64,000 nt of DNA. It comes from Gammaproteobacteria bacterium. Its GTDB lineage: Bacteria > Pseudomonadota > Gammaproteobacteria > SZUA-152. Below the pieces are notes generated by a model that was given only the letters and a program-made list of their open reading frames with translations, was not told the DNA's origin and searched no databases. Shown here piece by piece: positions 1-9,783 of this stretch. The stretch's first letter is position 1; each line of letters begins with the position of its first letter. The stretch lies in contig JAADGF010000105.1 of assembly GCA_013152545.1 (NCBI GenBank), forward strand, positions 153,950-217,949, read 5' to 3'. The translations under genes and the position numbers were made by a program.

Positions 1-336
1 CCCTCTTATCAGGAGCAAATGCGCAAAACCCGGCGCGCCGATGCACAAGGGGCATTAATGGGCCTCGCCAACGCGCTGGAACGCTATTACACACAAAACA
101 ACACTTTTGTCGGTGCGACACTGGGTGCTGCCGGTCTATTTCCCAACGAAGCCCCAATTGACGGCGCGACAAAGTATTATGATCTCTCTATCCCTGTCAA
201 CACAGCTAGCTCGTATACCATTCAAGCACGCCCCAAAGGCGCACAAGTTGGTGATGGTCAGCTACAGCTCGATTCCAATGGCGCCCGACGCTGGAATACC
301 AATGACGATGGCTCAGGCACGGATAAAACATGGTGA
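1..336 (+). CDS. Type IV pilin-like protein (PilE family), 5' end outside window
   Basis: The reading frame is open from base 1 and ends at TGA 334-336. The first residues visible, PSYQEQMRKTRRADAQ, match the segment that follows the hydrophobic N-terminal helix in PilE-type minor pilins, so the ATG at 19 is internal and the true start with its prepilin leader lies upstream of the window. The remainder (NALERYYTQNNTFVG, then a beta-rich C-terminus with GARRWNTND) is typical of the globular headgroup of this family. PilE-like minor pilins are processed by PilD and sit in or prime the type IV pilus fibre. No cysteine pair is visible. The family call is firm; the exact minor pilin is not. Confidence 0.8.
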   Translation, partial: PSYQEQMRKTRRADAQGALMGLANALERYYTQNNTFVGATLGAAGLFPNEAPIDGATKYYDLSIPVNTASSYTIQARPKGAQVGDGQLQLDSNGARRWNTNDDGSGTDKTW

Positions 337-471
337 TACCTAATGCTGCAAAATATTGCGCGGAAAAAAACGGCGTACGTCAATCAAGCACATCAGTTGA
401 ATCATAATGAGGGCGACTAAGGGTCCGTAAAGAAATAAAACACTTTGAGGTACACGCACCCCAGCTATGCC

Positions 472-786
472 CTAACTCACTTGAGAAACTTCATTTCGGA
501 TCGCGATAATATCGCTTAAACTGAAATCCTTTAATAATCGAGTATATTTTTTATCCACATTTAATAATTGAGCTGATTCGCAAACATCTCTCTCTTCCAG
601 CCAGAACTCCACCACCCAAGCAGCAGCAGCCCGATTCACCCACTTAGGCACATCAGCTGCATCCTTGATCCAATCATCAATAAAATAGGTGTCTGTATAG
701 ACTTTTTTTGTTCGTAAAACCAAACCTTGTTCAATTTCATCAATGGACATGCCAAACGAATCACGAAGTGCTTGCAGTAAATTCAT
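472..786 (-). CDS. Hypothetical protein, 104 aa
   Basis: An unrecognised 104-residue protein, acidic and probably helical, with Trp-rich stretches (DDWIKDAADVPKW, AAAAWVVEFW). No signal peptide or membrane segment is visible. It starts at ATG 786, just downstream of a 12-bp palindrome (792-803), and only a weak purine-rich stretch precedes the start. Its amino-acid composition looks like a real protein and nothing overlaps it. It is transcribed towards the partial pilin (convergent). Function unknown; it could be a small cytoplasmic regulator or adaptor. Confidence 0.5.
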   Translation of the reverse strand: MNLLQALRDSFGMSIDEIEQGLVLRTKKVYTDTYFIDDWIKDAADVPKWVNRAAAAWVVEFWLEERDVCESAQLLNVDKKYTRLLKDFSLSDIIAIRNEVSQVS

Positions 787-791
787 AATAA

Positions 792-803
792 TACTGTACA
801 GTA
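792..803. promoter_or_regulatory. 12-bp perfect palindrome upstream of the 104-aa gene
   Basis: TACTGTACAGTA is a perfect palindrome directly in front of the minus-strand gene starting at 786. It shares CTGT/ACAG half-sites with gammaproteobacterial LexA boxes but lacks the usual 8-base spacer between them, so a LexA site is unlikely. It could be an operator for another regulator. Confidence 0.25.
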
Positions 804-826
804 CCTTTTTTAAGACTAAAAAAACG

Positions 827-849
827 TAATTACTCGGGCTGAGTAGTTA
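827..849. repeat. Diverged copy of a CTACTCAGC repeat
   Basis: Read on the minus strand this gives TAACTACTCAGCCCGAGTAA, which resembles the start of the 38-bp repeat at 48713-48750 and 62098-62135 (CTACTCAGCTTGAT then AT-rich). The similarity covers only about 20 bp, so it is either a short remnant of the same element or chance. It is itself an imperfect palindrome. Confidence 0.3.
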
Positions 850-1066
850 AAAAAACAGGGAACAGCACAGTTTAAAACAAGTATCAGGGTGAATGTCAAT
901 CCACTATTTTCATTGCCATATGTGATTTTTTCACTCCCTTCTCCTGGCTAACCATTAGCTCAATCGGTTCACTGACCACACTAGCCTTTTCGCCAAAGAC
1001 TTGCTTGCCAACACGAATAACCCTAACTTAAGACCGATTAACAAACACCAAAACTTGAGTCATGGC

Positions 1067-2497
1067 TTAGAATTGTCTGGGTGAGAACTTCAATGGATAT
1101 GTAAACGTATAAGGTTTTACCACTTGCACCCCAAACGTTAAGCTTTTGAGATGATCGAGGAGCTGTTGCTCCAACGTGGCTGAATCAAGCTCGCTGAAAA
1201 TTATTTTGATGTCACTAACATCCCCGGATGCTTCTATGCGCATCTCAAATTCAATGCGGCCTTGGAGGTTTCTGTCTTCTTCCTGGGCTTGACTGAAATA
1301 GAGATCAATTTGACTTTGGTTTTTTTCCAGAATAAAATTTACATCGTTAACGTTACGCGATGCAATTGCTAAATCAACCTTAATATTTTTTTTATCAGAT
1401 GCAACAGGCGCTGACTTGGTGACAGCGTTCTCAGTAGATTTAACCGAGTGTCCAGTCGAAGCCACCCTGGCATTATTCCCGCCAATGTTCACGCCGGGTA
1501 TCTGATCAACACCATTAGACTTGCCGTTAGCCAACGCCTCGTTTACTGCTTTTTTATTGCTTGAAATTTTACTGCCAGGTTTTTTTACCGCCGCTTTTTT
1601 TGCGCGGACGCTACGCACCACAATTCGGTATTCGCTCGGCCCGACAGGACGCGCATTGGGATGAAATGGGAGCACATATTGCTCAAAATACTGTTTCGAC
1701 TTTAAATAGGCCGCATTATGTTTGGATTCATCCAGCTTTCTTAACGCCGATCTAGCGGTTTGTTTACCCTCCCGCGTTAAGCCCCCTATTTGCTTAGTGC
1801 CTGAATACGCTAAACTCCAGGCGTAAGCCTCAATATAATCCTGGCTGACACCGTCGCCAATCGCATATATCTCGCCCAAGTATTTCTGGGCCTTAATATA
1901 CCCGCCTTGCGCAATCTCGGTGATAACCTGAACCGCCTTAGCTTTATCCTGCTTGACACCGTTACCGGTCAATCGTTTTTTAGCCAACAAAAATTGTGCT
2001 TTTTTCTCACCCCGACCAGCCGCCTCCTCCAGTACCGCTAACGATTCATTAATGTTAACCACATCGCCGTTGTCCAGCTGCAATAAATTATCCAATAAAA
2101 CCTGTGCTTTAAGATGCCCTATTTTTTGAGCTTCGCGCAACCAATGCCAAGCTTTTTGATAGTTTTTTACGGTGAGCCTACCCTCATAATACATTGTCCC
2201 AATAACAAATTGGGCTTGACTAAAACCTTGTTGCGCTGCTTTTTCATACCAATAGATGGCAAGGGCATTGTTTTTTTTTACACCTTCCCCCTTTAAATAA
2301 AGCTGCCCCATTAACATTTGAGCTTCAGGAAGGCCGTCCATTGCGCTAACAAGTGCCTCGTAGCGGGCTTTTTCGTAATCCCCTAACAGGTATGCCTCCG
2401 TAGCCTCTTCAAACCCAGCATAGACATTAGCGGTGAACAGAACTTTGAATAGAACTACAGCTAACACTCCCCAATGAATCAGTGCTAAGTGAGACAT
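1067..2497 (-). CDS. Sel1-repeat protein with TonB-like C-terminus
   Basis: A 476-aa protein with an N-terminal hydrophobic segment (residues about 8-27, probably a signal peptide ending at VYA), placing the rest in the periplasm. Residues about 40-250 contain at least five Sel1-like repeats of the form AQxxLGxxYxxGxGV with KAxxWYxKAA helices. A low-complexity linker (about 300-370) follows. The last 90 residues (QGRIEFEMRIEASGDV ... LLDHLKSLTFG) look like a TonB/TolA-type C-terminal domain. It starts 4 bp after the stop of the upstream membrane protein, so the two are probably co-transcribed. Sel1 proteins usually act as protein-protein scaffolds, often at the envelope; the specific partner here is unknown. 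Confidence 0.75.
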   Translation of the reverse strand: MSHLALIHWGVLAVVLFKVLFTANVYAGFEEATEAYLLGDYEKARYEALVSAMDGLPEAQMLMGQLYLKGEGVKKNNALAIYWYEKAAQQGFSQAQFVIGTMYYEGRLTVKNYQKAWHWLREAQKIGHLKAQVLLDNLLQLDNGDVVNINESLAVLEEAAGRGEKKAQFLLAKKRLTGNGVKQDKAKAVQVITEIAQGGYIKAQKYLGEIYAIGDGVSQDYIEAYAWSLAYSGTKQIGGLTREGKQTARSALRKLDESKHNAAYLKSKQYFEQYVLPFHPNARPVGPSEYRIVVRSVRAKKAAVKKPGSKISSNKKAVNEALANGKSNGVDQIPGVNIGGNNARVASTGHSVKSTENAVTKSAPVASDKKNIKVDLAIASRNVNDVNFILEKNQSQIDLYFSQAQEEDRNLQGRIEFEMRIEASGDVSDIKIIFSELDSATLEQQLLDHLKSLTFGVQVVKPYTFTYPLKFSPRQF

Positions 2498-2501
2498 AAA
2501 A

Positions 2502-4082
2502 TCAACCTATTAACAAATCCCAATCGATAGTATCTAAAATATTTTGCCGAATCAGCTCCCGCAACCAATGATCATAAAAATCCACTGGATTGTAATTATC
2601 AGTAAGCAGCATCGTCTTAGTTCCAGGCGGAAAATAATATCGCGCGCCTAAATTAGATTTAACCTTTTGCTCAAAAAACGGGTGAATAGTGTAAATATCA
2701 CGATCTGTTTGTTGAAATTTTCGAGGCTCACCCTGGTAAGCCACTACGATGATATTGCCAATACCCGAAGTCTCTTCGATCTTAAAGATTGGATAAATTT
2801 CCACTTGATCAAATACCGCTTCCATCGTCCGAATGATGGATGCCGTCATGAAATTATTTTCCACCAAACTACCAATCAGGTTAGCAGCAAAAACCCCCCC
2901 AGGCGCTAAACGTTTTTGTTGCATCTGAAGCGCTTCCAGACTTAACAAATGAGACGGAGTTATATCGCCGTTAAAGACATCCAGAATTAAGTAATCATAT
3001 TGCTTTTCTGTTGTTGCGATAAAATATCGTCCATCTTCTGTTATGGCCTCACCTTTATTTTTAAAATTAAAATAATCTTGTGCAATGGTTATCACATCCG
3101 GATCAATATCAATAACGTCACACACGGCTCCCTGTTCTTCGTACCAACGCGGCACCATACCGATCCCCAAGCCAATCACCAAACATTGATCACCACCAGG
3201 GTTCAACATATAGGGAATAAATTGGAGATAATAATTATACATATAGATGGACAAACCATTATTCATATCCATCCCCCCTTGAACCATACTGTCTATCATC
3301 ATATAGCGGGAATGCTTTTCTGGCGATACGCTATCCACAACTTTCAGTGAACCATAATAACTCTCAGAGCTGTAAACCTTGCTTAACTCTGTTCCGTCCG
3401 CCAGTATCTTATTTTCAAACACGCTGGGATGATATAAAGCGAAGGGTAGCAATAAGGCAATAGCAGCCCACCAGCGTCGTTCAAAAAACAGGAAATAACC
3501 CACTGAGAGCGTGATAAGTAACATGCCAGTGATCAGAAATATTCTGTCAACACCAAAAAATGCCACTAATACAAAACCGGTCAATACCGTGCCTATCGTG
3601 CTACCGATAGTAGAAAGCGCATAAAGACCTCCCACCACTCGACCCAGGTTTTTCATCTGGTAAGCCGCAATTTTCACCAGAAATGGTGAAACCCACCCCA
3701 ACAAAAACAGTGCAGGCCCAAACAGCACAAACGTACTGGCAAATGCCCCCCCTCTAAGCCCCATAGGAACAGTAAGTTTGAGTACCGGACTCTGCAATAC
3801 TGGTACTAGCAACGTCAACGTACCAGCAATGCATATAATAATGTAAAGATACTTAGGTTCGCCAAAACGGTCTGAGAAATACCCCCCCACTGCGTACCCT
3901 AAAGCTAACGCAACCAAAGCCACCGTAATTAGCGATGTCCAGACAAACAAGCTAACGCCAAAAAACGGGCCAATGACGCGTGACCCCATTACCTCAATCA
4001 CCATTATTAACGCACCGCATAAAACCGCCGTTAATAAAATATAAAACATAAAGCCTTTGCTTTGATGTTGCTGCACAGGCAT
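2502..4082 (-). CDS. Membrane protein with C-terminal spermidine synthase-like domain
   Basis: A 526-aa fusion. Residues 1 to about 220 form roughly seven transmembrane helices. Residues about 240-520 form a spermidine synthase-like Rossmann fold with the SAM/dcSAM-binding loop CLVIGLGIGMVPRWYEE, the acidic strand end VIDIDPDV and the post-motif LILDVFNGD. Membrane-fused members are common in bacteria and generally lack demonstrated polyamine synthase activity, so the product is unknown. I chose ATG 4082, which has AAGGGG about nine bases upstream; a GTG at 4100 in the same frame is possible. It is followed after 4 bp by the Sel1 protein, suggesting a two-gene operon. Confidence 0.8.
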   Translation of the reverse strand: MPVQQHQSKGFMFYILLTAVLCGALIMVIEVMGSRVIGPFFGVSLFVWTSLITVALVALALGYAVGGYFSDRFGEPKYLYIIICIAGTLTLLVPVLQSPVLKLTVPMGLRGGAFASTFVLFGPALFLLGWVSPFLVKIAAYQMKNLGRVVGGLYALSTIGSTIGTVLTGFVLVAFFGVDRIFLITGMLLITLSVGYFLFFERRWWAAIALLLPFALYHPSVFENKILADGTELSKVYSSESYYGSLKVVDSVSPEKHSRYMMIDSMVQGGMDMNNGLSIYMYNYYLQFIPYMLNPGGDQCLVIGLGIGMVPRWYEEQGAVCDVIDIDPDVITIAQDYFNFKNKGEAITEDGRYFIATTEKQYDYLILDVFNGDITPSHLLSLEALQMQQKRLAPGGVFAANLIGSLVENNFMTASIIRTMEAVFDQVEIYPIFKIEETSGIGNIIVVAYQGEPRKFQQTDRDIYTIHPFFEQKVKSNLGARYYFPPGTKTMLLTDNYNPVDFYDHWLRELIRQNILDTIDWDLLIG

Positions 4083-4100
4083 AGTCAGCCACCCCTTCAC

Positions 4101-7100
4101 ATGTTTGATGTAGTTATTAATTAATTGATTATTATTAGTGTAAACATACCCATTCTTGGTATGTCTGTAGAGGACATAATAGAAAAGCGTAGCACCATTA
4201 GCGTCTACTGGCGCCTATAACAACTATGTCGACAACATCACTAGCGGCTAATGAGGTATTAGTACAAAAACAACAGTGCCTGTTTTTGGGTTAAGTCTTA
4301 ATCAATACTATTTTCTAACGTTTAAAATGACTCATCCCACTCATGGCGTACCAACATCCCGCGTCTCTAGACTATCATCTACGATAGTAATTTCACAGTA
4401 CGCCGCCCAATTATCGCCTAATCATTGCTAAAAATACGACGGAGTTTAACAATAACTCAACGAAAATTAGGGGAAAGCCGCTCTAGCTCTATTTAGTCAC
4501 TGCGTTTCGTCACTGATATTTAAAAACCAAATCGATCACAAAATAACCATACCAATTATACTGATACCATCGGGCAACGTGCAGTGACGTTTTTTCTGTT
4601 CAACCATGTATGTAGTGTTGTACTTGCAATCCACTAACGATACCAAAAGACGTTCTAAGTAACGACAATGTCGCTTAGGAACCTGCACGTTCCTTACATT
4701 GCTGCTATGCCAAGCAATAATGCTCAAACAATCGTGGCCGCTTTAACAGCCATTAATCTTTTCAAATTCGAACCGTAGTATCTATAAAACCTCCCCAAAA
4801 CACAGCGATTCTAGTGTATTAAATAGAATGCAGATTCAGCACTGCCCAAATTTTTTACCACACGTTGATTACCGCAAGGCGTGGTTCATCGGGAATGCAG
4901 TCGCCTTAACTAAAAATGACAACGCCGTAGCAAAAAATTTGAGGCGCGCCCTGACGGGCAAAGGGCTGTGTAACTGCACTTTACTCGACATAGAGCCACT
5001 GAGCCTTCAAAACACACCGAACAACTAAGCTTTTAGCGCTTTGTTAAATCTAGATTCCAGTTAATACAATACACAAGCAAACTCAGCAACACTATAAAGC
5101 TACGTTACTAAACAAGGCATGAGGGAAGTGATTAGTGGAACAGACAACGCCGCAGCGGTATTCAGAATAGTAATTAAAATATCACTCAGATTGCCATTGA
5201 TTTAATGTAATCAAAAATAAAAACCGCAACATTTACATGCATCGATGAGCAATATTTACGGATACCAGCCAATGAAATGTTATTTAGGGATAGTAGGCTA
5301 ATGATCGTAAATGTGAATTAATTATGAAGTCTAGCTGGTAGAGCCTCCAACCCCAAACCACAAAACCAAAGCAACCGTTAAGCCCTCCGAAAACGCCAAC
5401 GCAATCCAGCCCCTATTTGCCCTGTTCACTTGATGCCATATTAAGCTTTTAGTGCATTAGCGTTTAATAACACAAAAAAATACCATTAATTTTCAATTAG
5501 TTAAAAACAATAATTTCATAAGCTTGTTCCGTAATTGCATGTGCAGCCACCAAATTACCCTCCACCTATACGACGGCAATTAAATTGGTATATTTAAATG
5601 AAGCTGAAAATTCGCCGACTTACAACGACTACACATTTAATTCACCAATACCACAGCAGTTTGAAATTCAGGCAAGTCAGAATAAAGAATAAGACAAAAT
5701 GTCGTTTTCTTTCAGCTTTCGCACTTGCTCTAATATCGACAACACAATACAACTGTACTTTAGTTCCGTTTATATTAAGCGGTTACTAGGCGATATTGCT
5801 AACCCTGAATTCTGCTGACCATATATGGCGGCATTAATTGAATGGACGGTCTATTCCCAAATTTCATGGACAGTACGCAGTGACAGTTGCTAACACCAGT
5901 ACGATCATATGACTGTGCATGTATTCTAATCTCTGGTTACGGTAATTATTGCTTAGCATTAAGTACGCGACTTACATCAGTATATAACAGGAAAGCCCTA
6001 GCCCCCACAAAGCGCTTGGCACGCCCCTCAGTTAACGTTAGTGGCTATAGGTATTAAGTAGTACTATCCACCAACAAGACCGTTTGGCACGTACGTAATC
6101 ATTATCTCTACCAAGTAAACAGCAGTATTAAAGGTTAAAAATAGTCGCCTAAAACCAATACAATGATTGCCAATAAATGCTACACTATAGCGCTTTAATT
6201 AAGCAGCAATACATCGACTAAATAATATTTAGCAGAACAACAAGCCGTGATTTAAAGCAGATTTTATTTATTATAAAGAGATATAAATGCAAGGGCATTT
6301 AGCCACAAACACAGGCAGCTTACAAAATTTAACAAACAAACAGAACCAAACGCTTTTCGAATAACGGCATCGCTAGGGGGTGTTGTTCTCGCATATAGCA
6401 GTACGATTACACCTTCGCTAAGCGAGAGCGAAAGCGCTGCATTTAGTGGTTGGGAGCGCCCCTCTTAAATAATCCCTGAATAATTGTATCGTGATATAGA
6501 GCATTAACCCCTACGCCTTATTATTGGCATACTAGAACTACGGCATTGGATTACTCAGAAACTAAAATTGGCATTATCAAATTCTTATGATTTAAGTCAC
6601 TTTATCTGATGATTTCGCAGGTTGACACATAGCAAGTAATCACCGATCATCATGTGCTATGAGGCATCCAAGTACGATGATACTGGCGATACGCTTAGGC
6701 ATTAATTGCGTCAAAGTAACGCACTCTCAACCATAGGATATAGACGAATTAACCAGACTCATTTACAAGTTGACACAGTTAAGTTGGCACATGAAAGTTG
6801 CAAAATTGGATACCATATACACAACTCGTTACGCTAATGCACTGCATTGCCAATTTTTGAATGTGCTTACCGAATATAAATATGGCTACATTATATGAAC
6901 AAACAGCAATAGCATAGAGGGCGTTTGGCATCGTTATGAAAAAACACCAGCCGGTTTTTGTCGACAATTTAGCTTAAAACACACACACCAAGAAGTATCT
7001 AATTCAGCGTTTTCAGGTGTTTTCAAATTAGTCTCACGCTACGATGCCTAGCCTAATTTGCTGCCCGTTTCATCCAATGGAAGTAAGAATGGGGGCTTCA

Positions 7101-7184
7101 TCTTGCATTAGATCATCGGTAGTACTGCTGAATTTTAATCAAAATTACACATATATTCTGTAAAAAAGATATACAGGTGATCCG
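4101..7184. other. 3.1-kb region without credible genes
   Basis: All open frames here are short (at most about 66 codons), lack ribosome binding sites and have non-protein-like composition; stops are frequent in all six frames. I see no rRNA, CRISPR array or insertion-sequence ends. Only scattered small structures are visible, such as the near-palindrome at 4677-4694 (AGGAAC-CTGCAC-GTTCCT) and a GC-rich patch near 6400-6460. A fully decayed element or untranslated RNA genes are possible, but the sequence does not show either directly. Confidence 0.6.
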
Positions 7185-7940
7185 TTGAGTAATCAATCCA
7201 TGTATTTAGCAGAAACACATAAACAATCAGGCAAGCAATACTATACTGATGGTAAGCCTGAGGTAATGTTTATGGTTGCCAATAACTCTGGGCTCGTTCT
7301 TAACCTAGGTGAATACAGCGATAAGGCAATAAAAGTATTGGAACATAAGGTGACGCGCAATCCCCTGTATTTACACAGCCATGTGCAGAGAATATACCTT
7401 TATAGACAAATTAAAAACGGTGCTGCCTTATATGGTGCCTTATTAGACTTGTTTATAGCACTTTACAATAAAGGCTTTGACATCAGGCAGCGTTTATTAT
7501 TTGAATCAAAGTGGTATTTGGAGCCACAGCATTTCGATGTGCTGTACAACAAATTAAGCACTGGCGTGAAATCATCGGATGTAGTACCGCTAAGCCAGTA
7601 CTCGTTGCTCTCGCAGGGCCTAATCGGCACACTCAATTTAGTCATTAGCGATAATCGCGAAACTAAACACATCCCACGCGACCCACAACGGGAAGCTCAT
7701 GAATATTTGGAATATGGCGAAGTTGATGAAGCAAGAAAACTATTAGAGGAAGCCGTATTAAAAGAACCCTGGCGCAAAGAATTACATACCGATTTGCTTG
7801 AGATATATAAAGCAACTCGCGACGCTAGTAACTGTGATGATATGTACCGCCGACTCTCCGATAAATTTATCCCCGACCATCATGCGTGGATACAAACGGC
7901 AGAACACATTCGTCAATCTGTAGGAGATATAGATGGGTAA
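7185..7940 (+). CDS. TPR-like protein, possibly FimV C-terminal type
   Basis: A 251-aa soluble protein. The C-terminal third (EAHEYLEYGEVDEARKLLEE ... LLEIYKATRD) has the helical-hairpin pattern of a TPR, similar to the C-terminal domain of FimV, which recruits partners to the cell pole. The N-terminal part (AIKVLEHKVTRNPLYLHSH) also looks TPR-like. The start is probably TTG 7185, which has AGGTGAT six bases upstream; ATG 7200 is the alternative. It is the first gene of a six-gene operon and overlaps the next by 8 bp (ATGGGTAA). Its neighbours (GTPase, roadblock proteins, protoglobin) suggest that it serves as the scaffold of a polarity or motility switch. Confidence 0.65.
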   Translation: MSNQSMYLAETHKQSGKQYYTDGKPEVMFMVANNSGLVLNLGEYSDKAIKVLEHKVTRNPLYLHSHVQRIYLYRQIKNGAALYGALLDLFIALYNKGFDIRQRLLFESKWYLEPQHFDVLYNKLSTGVKSSDVVPLSQYSLLSQGLIGTLNLVISDNRETKHIPRDPQREAHEYLEYGEVDEARKLLEEAVLKEPWRKELHTDLLEIYKATRDASNCDDMYRRLSDKFIPDHHAWIQTAEHIRQSVGDIDG

Positions 7941-9207
7941 TCACGCAAAACCCGTAAGAATTGCGGCACTAGGCATGGAGCAACGCACCTACAGTACGCT
8001 GCAATTGTTTTTTCATGGGCACTGCCAGGATAGCTATGTTCTGGTAGAAGAGAAATCTGCTGACATCAGCATAATAGACATGGACGGATTTCAGGCATAC
8101 CGAATGCTGGAAGAGCATAAAAAACATTACCCTGATCAACCTTCAATTTTGATTTCGCTTTCAGATAACAAAGCACACGATGCAGTATATGTCCGTAAGC
8201 CAATTCAGTTAGAAGCCCTTTCTTCGGCCTTACGCAGTGCAAAAAAACGACTGCAACAGCAACCTGTTGCGAAAATATCTGTTCCGAAAATATCCGTTAA
8301 GGAAGTCGCTGAGGCAAAAGCATCTGTTGCAAAGAACACCGCAAAAAACACGCCAAAACTACAAACGGCTGACAATACGCCTAACGCCGTTCCGCCGGTG
8401 CTTAATGATGTCATACATCGCCCGAAAACAGTTGTTAAACATGCAAAACCCGGCTCCAACCATTTTAATCAATACCGATATGCAGCAGACGCCCTGACAG
8501 AAGATACGGATATAGAGCTTATTGACACCAAACTAGCCGCAAGGTTTAACCCTCTCAATCCAGTGCAAGTGGCCAAATTTCAGTACCAATCGAAACAAAC
8601 GTTACAAGGCTATTTTCAACAAGCATACTTTATGGCACTGCAAAAAAAGCGGAATATTGTCTTAAAAGGTGCTTGGCGCCCAATAACCATACTCTACAAA
8701 TCAAAACAATTGAGAGTTGAAAAAAACTTCCGTCATTTATATGCATTATCAGGGATGTTTTTTGATAAATCTGAAGTTTCAATCGCAGTACTAGACAACA
8801 GTGTAGACTGCGAGCCCAGCATACATGAGACTGTTTTGCCAGCAGAACCGTTCCTCTGGAAATTATCGATGCGCACATCCCGCGGGCGTGTTCCTGTGGA
8901 TACTAATTTCACTGCACCCATCAAATTAATACGCTGGCCCAACTTTACTAGGACAATCGTCACACCGCATGCCCTTAGAATAGCCGCACTATGGGCAAAG
9001 CGACCAACATCCTTGGTCGATACAGCGAACTATTTAGCAATTCCATTGCAATATGTCTTTATATTTTATAATGCCGCCGTTTCGTTAAATTTTGTAACAC
9101 CTGAAATGGCCAAAAAAGACCGTACAACTACTTCGTCACCACCGGTCAAACGTCATCAATACAGGAAAATTTTTCAAGATTTGCTTGACCGACTGCGCAA
9201 TAATTAA
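7933..9207 (+). CDS. Degenerate receiver-domain protein
   Basis: A 424-aa protein. Residues 1-100 follow a response-regulator receiver pattern: IAALGMEQRTYSTLQ, then SIIDMDGFQAYRML, ISLSDN and a conserved Lys in YVRKPIQ. The paired acidic residues normally found after strand 1 are missing, so it probably does not use standard aspartyl-phosphate chemistry. A low-complexity Lys/Ala/Val linker covers about 100-170. The C-terminal half (about 180-424) is a globular region I do not recognise, ending in a possible helical DNA- or protein-binding part (ALWAKRPTSLVDTANYLAI). It is coupled to the upstream gene by overlap and lies upstream of the GTPase gene. Likely an adaptor or output protein of the GTPase system. 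Confidence 0.55.
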   Translation: MGNHAKPVRIAALGMEQRTYSTLQLFFHGHCQDSYVLVEEKSADISIIDMDGFQAYRMLEEHKKHYPDQPSILISLSDNKAHDAVYVRKPIQLEALSSALRSAKKRLQQQPVAKISVPKISVKEVAEAKASVAKNTAKNTPKLQTADNTPNAVPPVLNDVIHRPKTVVKHAKPGSNHFNQYRYAADALTEDTDIELIDTKLAARFNPLNPVQVAKFQYQSKQTLQGYFQQAYFMALQKKRNIVLKGAWRPITILYKSKQLRVEKNFRHLYALSGMFFDKSEVSIAVLDNSVDCEPSIHETVLPAEPFLWKLSMRTSRGRVPVDTNFTAPIKLIRWPNFTRTIVTPHALRIAALWAKRPTSLVDTANYLAIPLQYVFIFYNAAVSLNFVTPEMAKKDRTTTSSPPVKRHQYRKIFQDLLDRLRNN

Positions 9208-9237
9208 AATAAGCTATAATTGAAATGATAAGGCTAT

Positions 9238-9783
9238 ATGACAAATTACAAAATAATATTCACTGGCCCCGTTGGCGCAGGAAAGACTACGGCAATATCC
9301 TCGATTAGCGATCGCCCCCCCGTATCAACCGACAAAGTTGCAACCGACATGACGAGGAATGTCAAGAAGACAACCACCGTCGCATGTGACTATGGCACAG
9401 TTCGTCTCAACGGGAGCGATTGCCTCCATCTCTATGGCACGCCGGGTCAGCAACGTTTTGACTTCATGTGGGACATTCTGACAACTGGTGGAATTGGTTT
9501 AATTTTGCTGCTGGATAATACGCGACCAGACCCCTTTCAGGATATGGAATTTTTTCTTGACCAATTCCAGGACTTTATTAACCAGACCCAAGTCGCCATT
9601 GGTGTCACGCAAACGGATCTCAAGTCAGCACCGTGCATTGATGACTACCATAAACACCTGGACAAACAAGGGTCAACCATCCCAATATTTGAAGTGGATG
9701 CGCGCAAACGACAAGATGTTTCATTATTGATTAAAGCACTGCTTTTTTCACTTGACCCTGGCTTAGTAGAAAATAATGACTGA
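9238..9783 (+). CDS. Small Ras-like GTPase (MglA/SrpRB-like)
   Basis: A 181-aa single-domain GTPase. The P-loop GPVGAGKTT is at residues about 10-18, a switch I threonine region at about 30-45, and switch II GTPGQQRF at about 65-72. The G4 position reads TQTD in place of (N/T)KxD, an unusual loss of the lysine. Proteins of this type in bacteria cycle between GTP and GDP forms under control of roadblock/LC7 partners and set polarity or motility. Here two roadblock-like genes follow in the same operon; the next gene overlaps the end by 8 bp. The target is unknown. Confidence 0.75.
   Translation: MTNYKIIFTGPVGAGKTTAISSISDRPPVSTDKVATDMTRNVKKTTTVACDYGTVRLNGSDCLHLYGTPGQQRFDFMWDILTTGGIGLILLLDNTRPDPFQDMEFFLDQFQDFINQTQVAIGVTQTDLKSAPCIDDYHKHLDKQGSTIPIFEVDARKRQDVSLLIKALLFSLDPGLVENND

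Noticed and set aside
792-803. LexA box
   Set aside because: Half-sites are directly joined, without the 8-base spacer of gammaproteobacterial LexA sites.
5320-5370. tRNA-like D-arm sequence (AGCTGGTAGAGC)
   Set aside because: No acceptor stem, anticodon arm or T-arm GGTTCRAN sequence follows; the match is limited to the D-arm.
6775-6800. TTGGCAC...TTGC, possible sigma-54 promoter
   Set aside because: The spacing between GG and GC is two bases too long and no gene follows in a suitable place.
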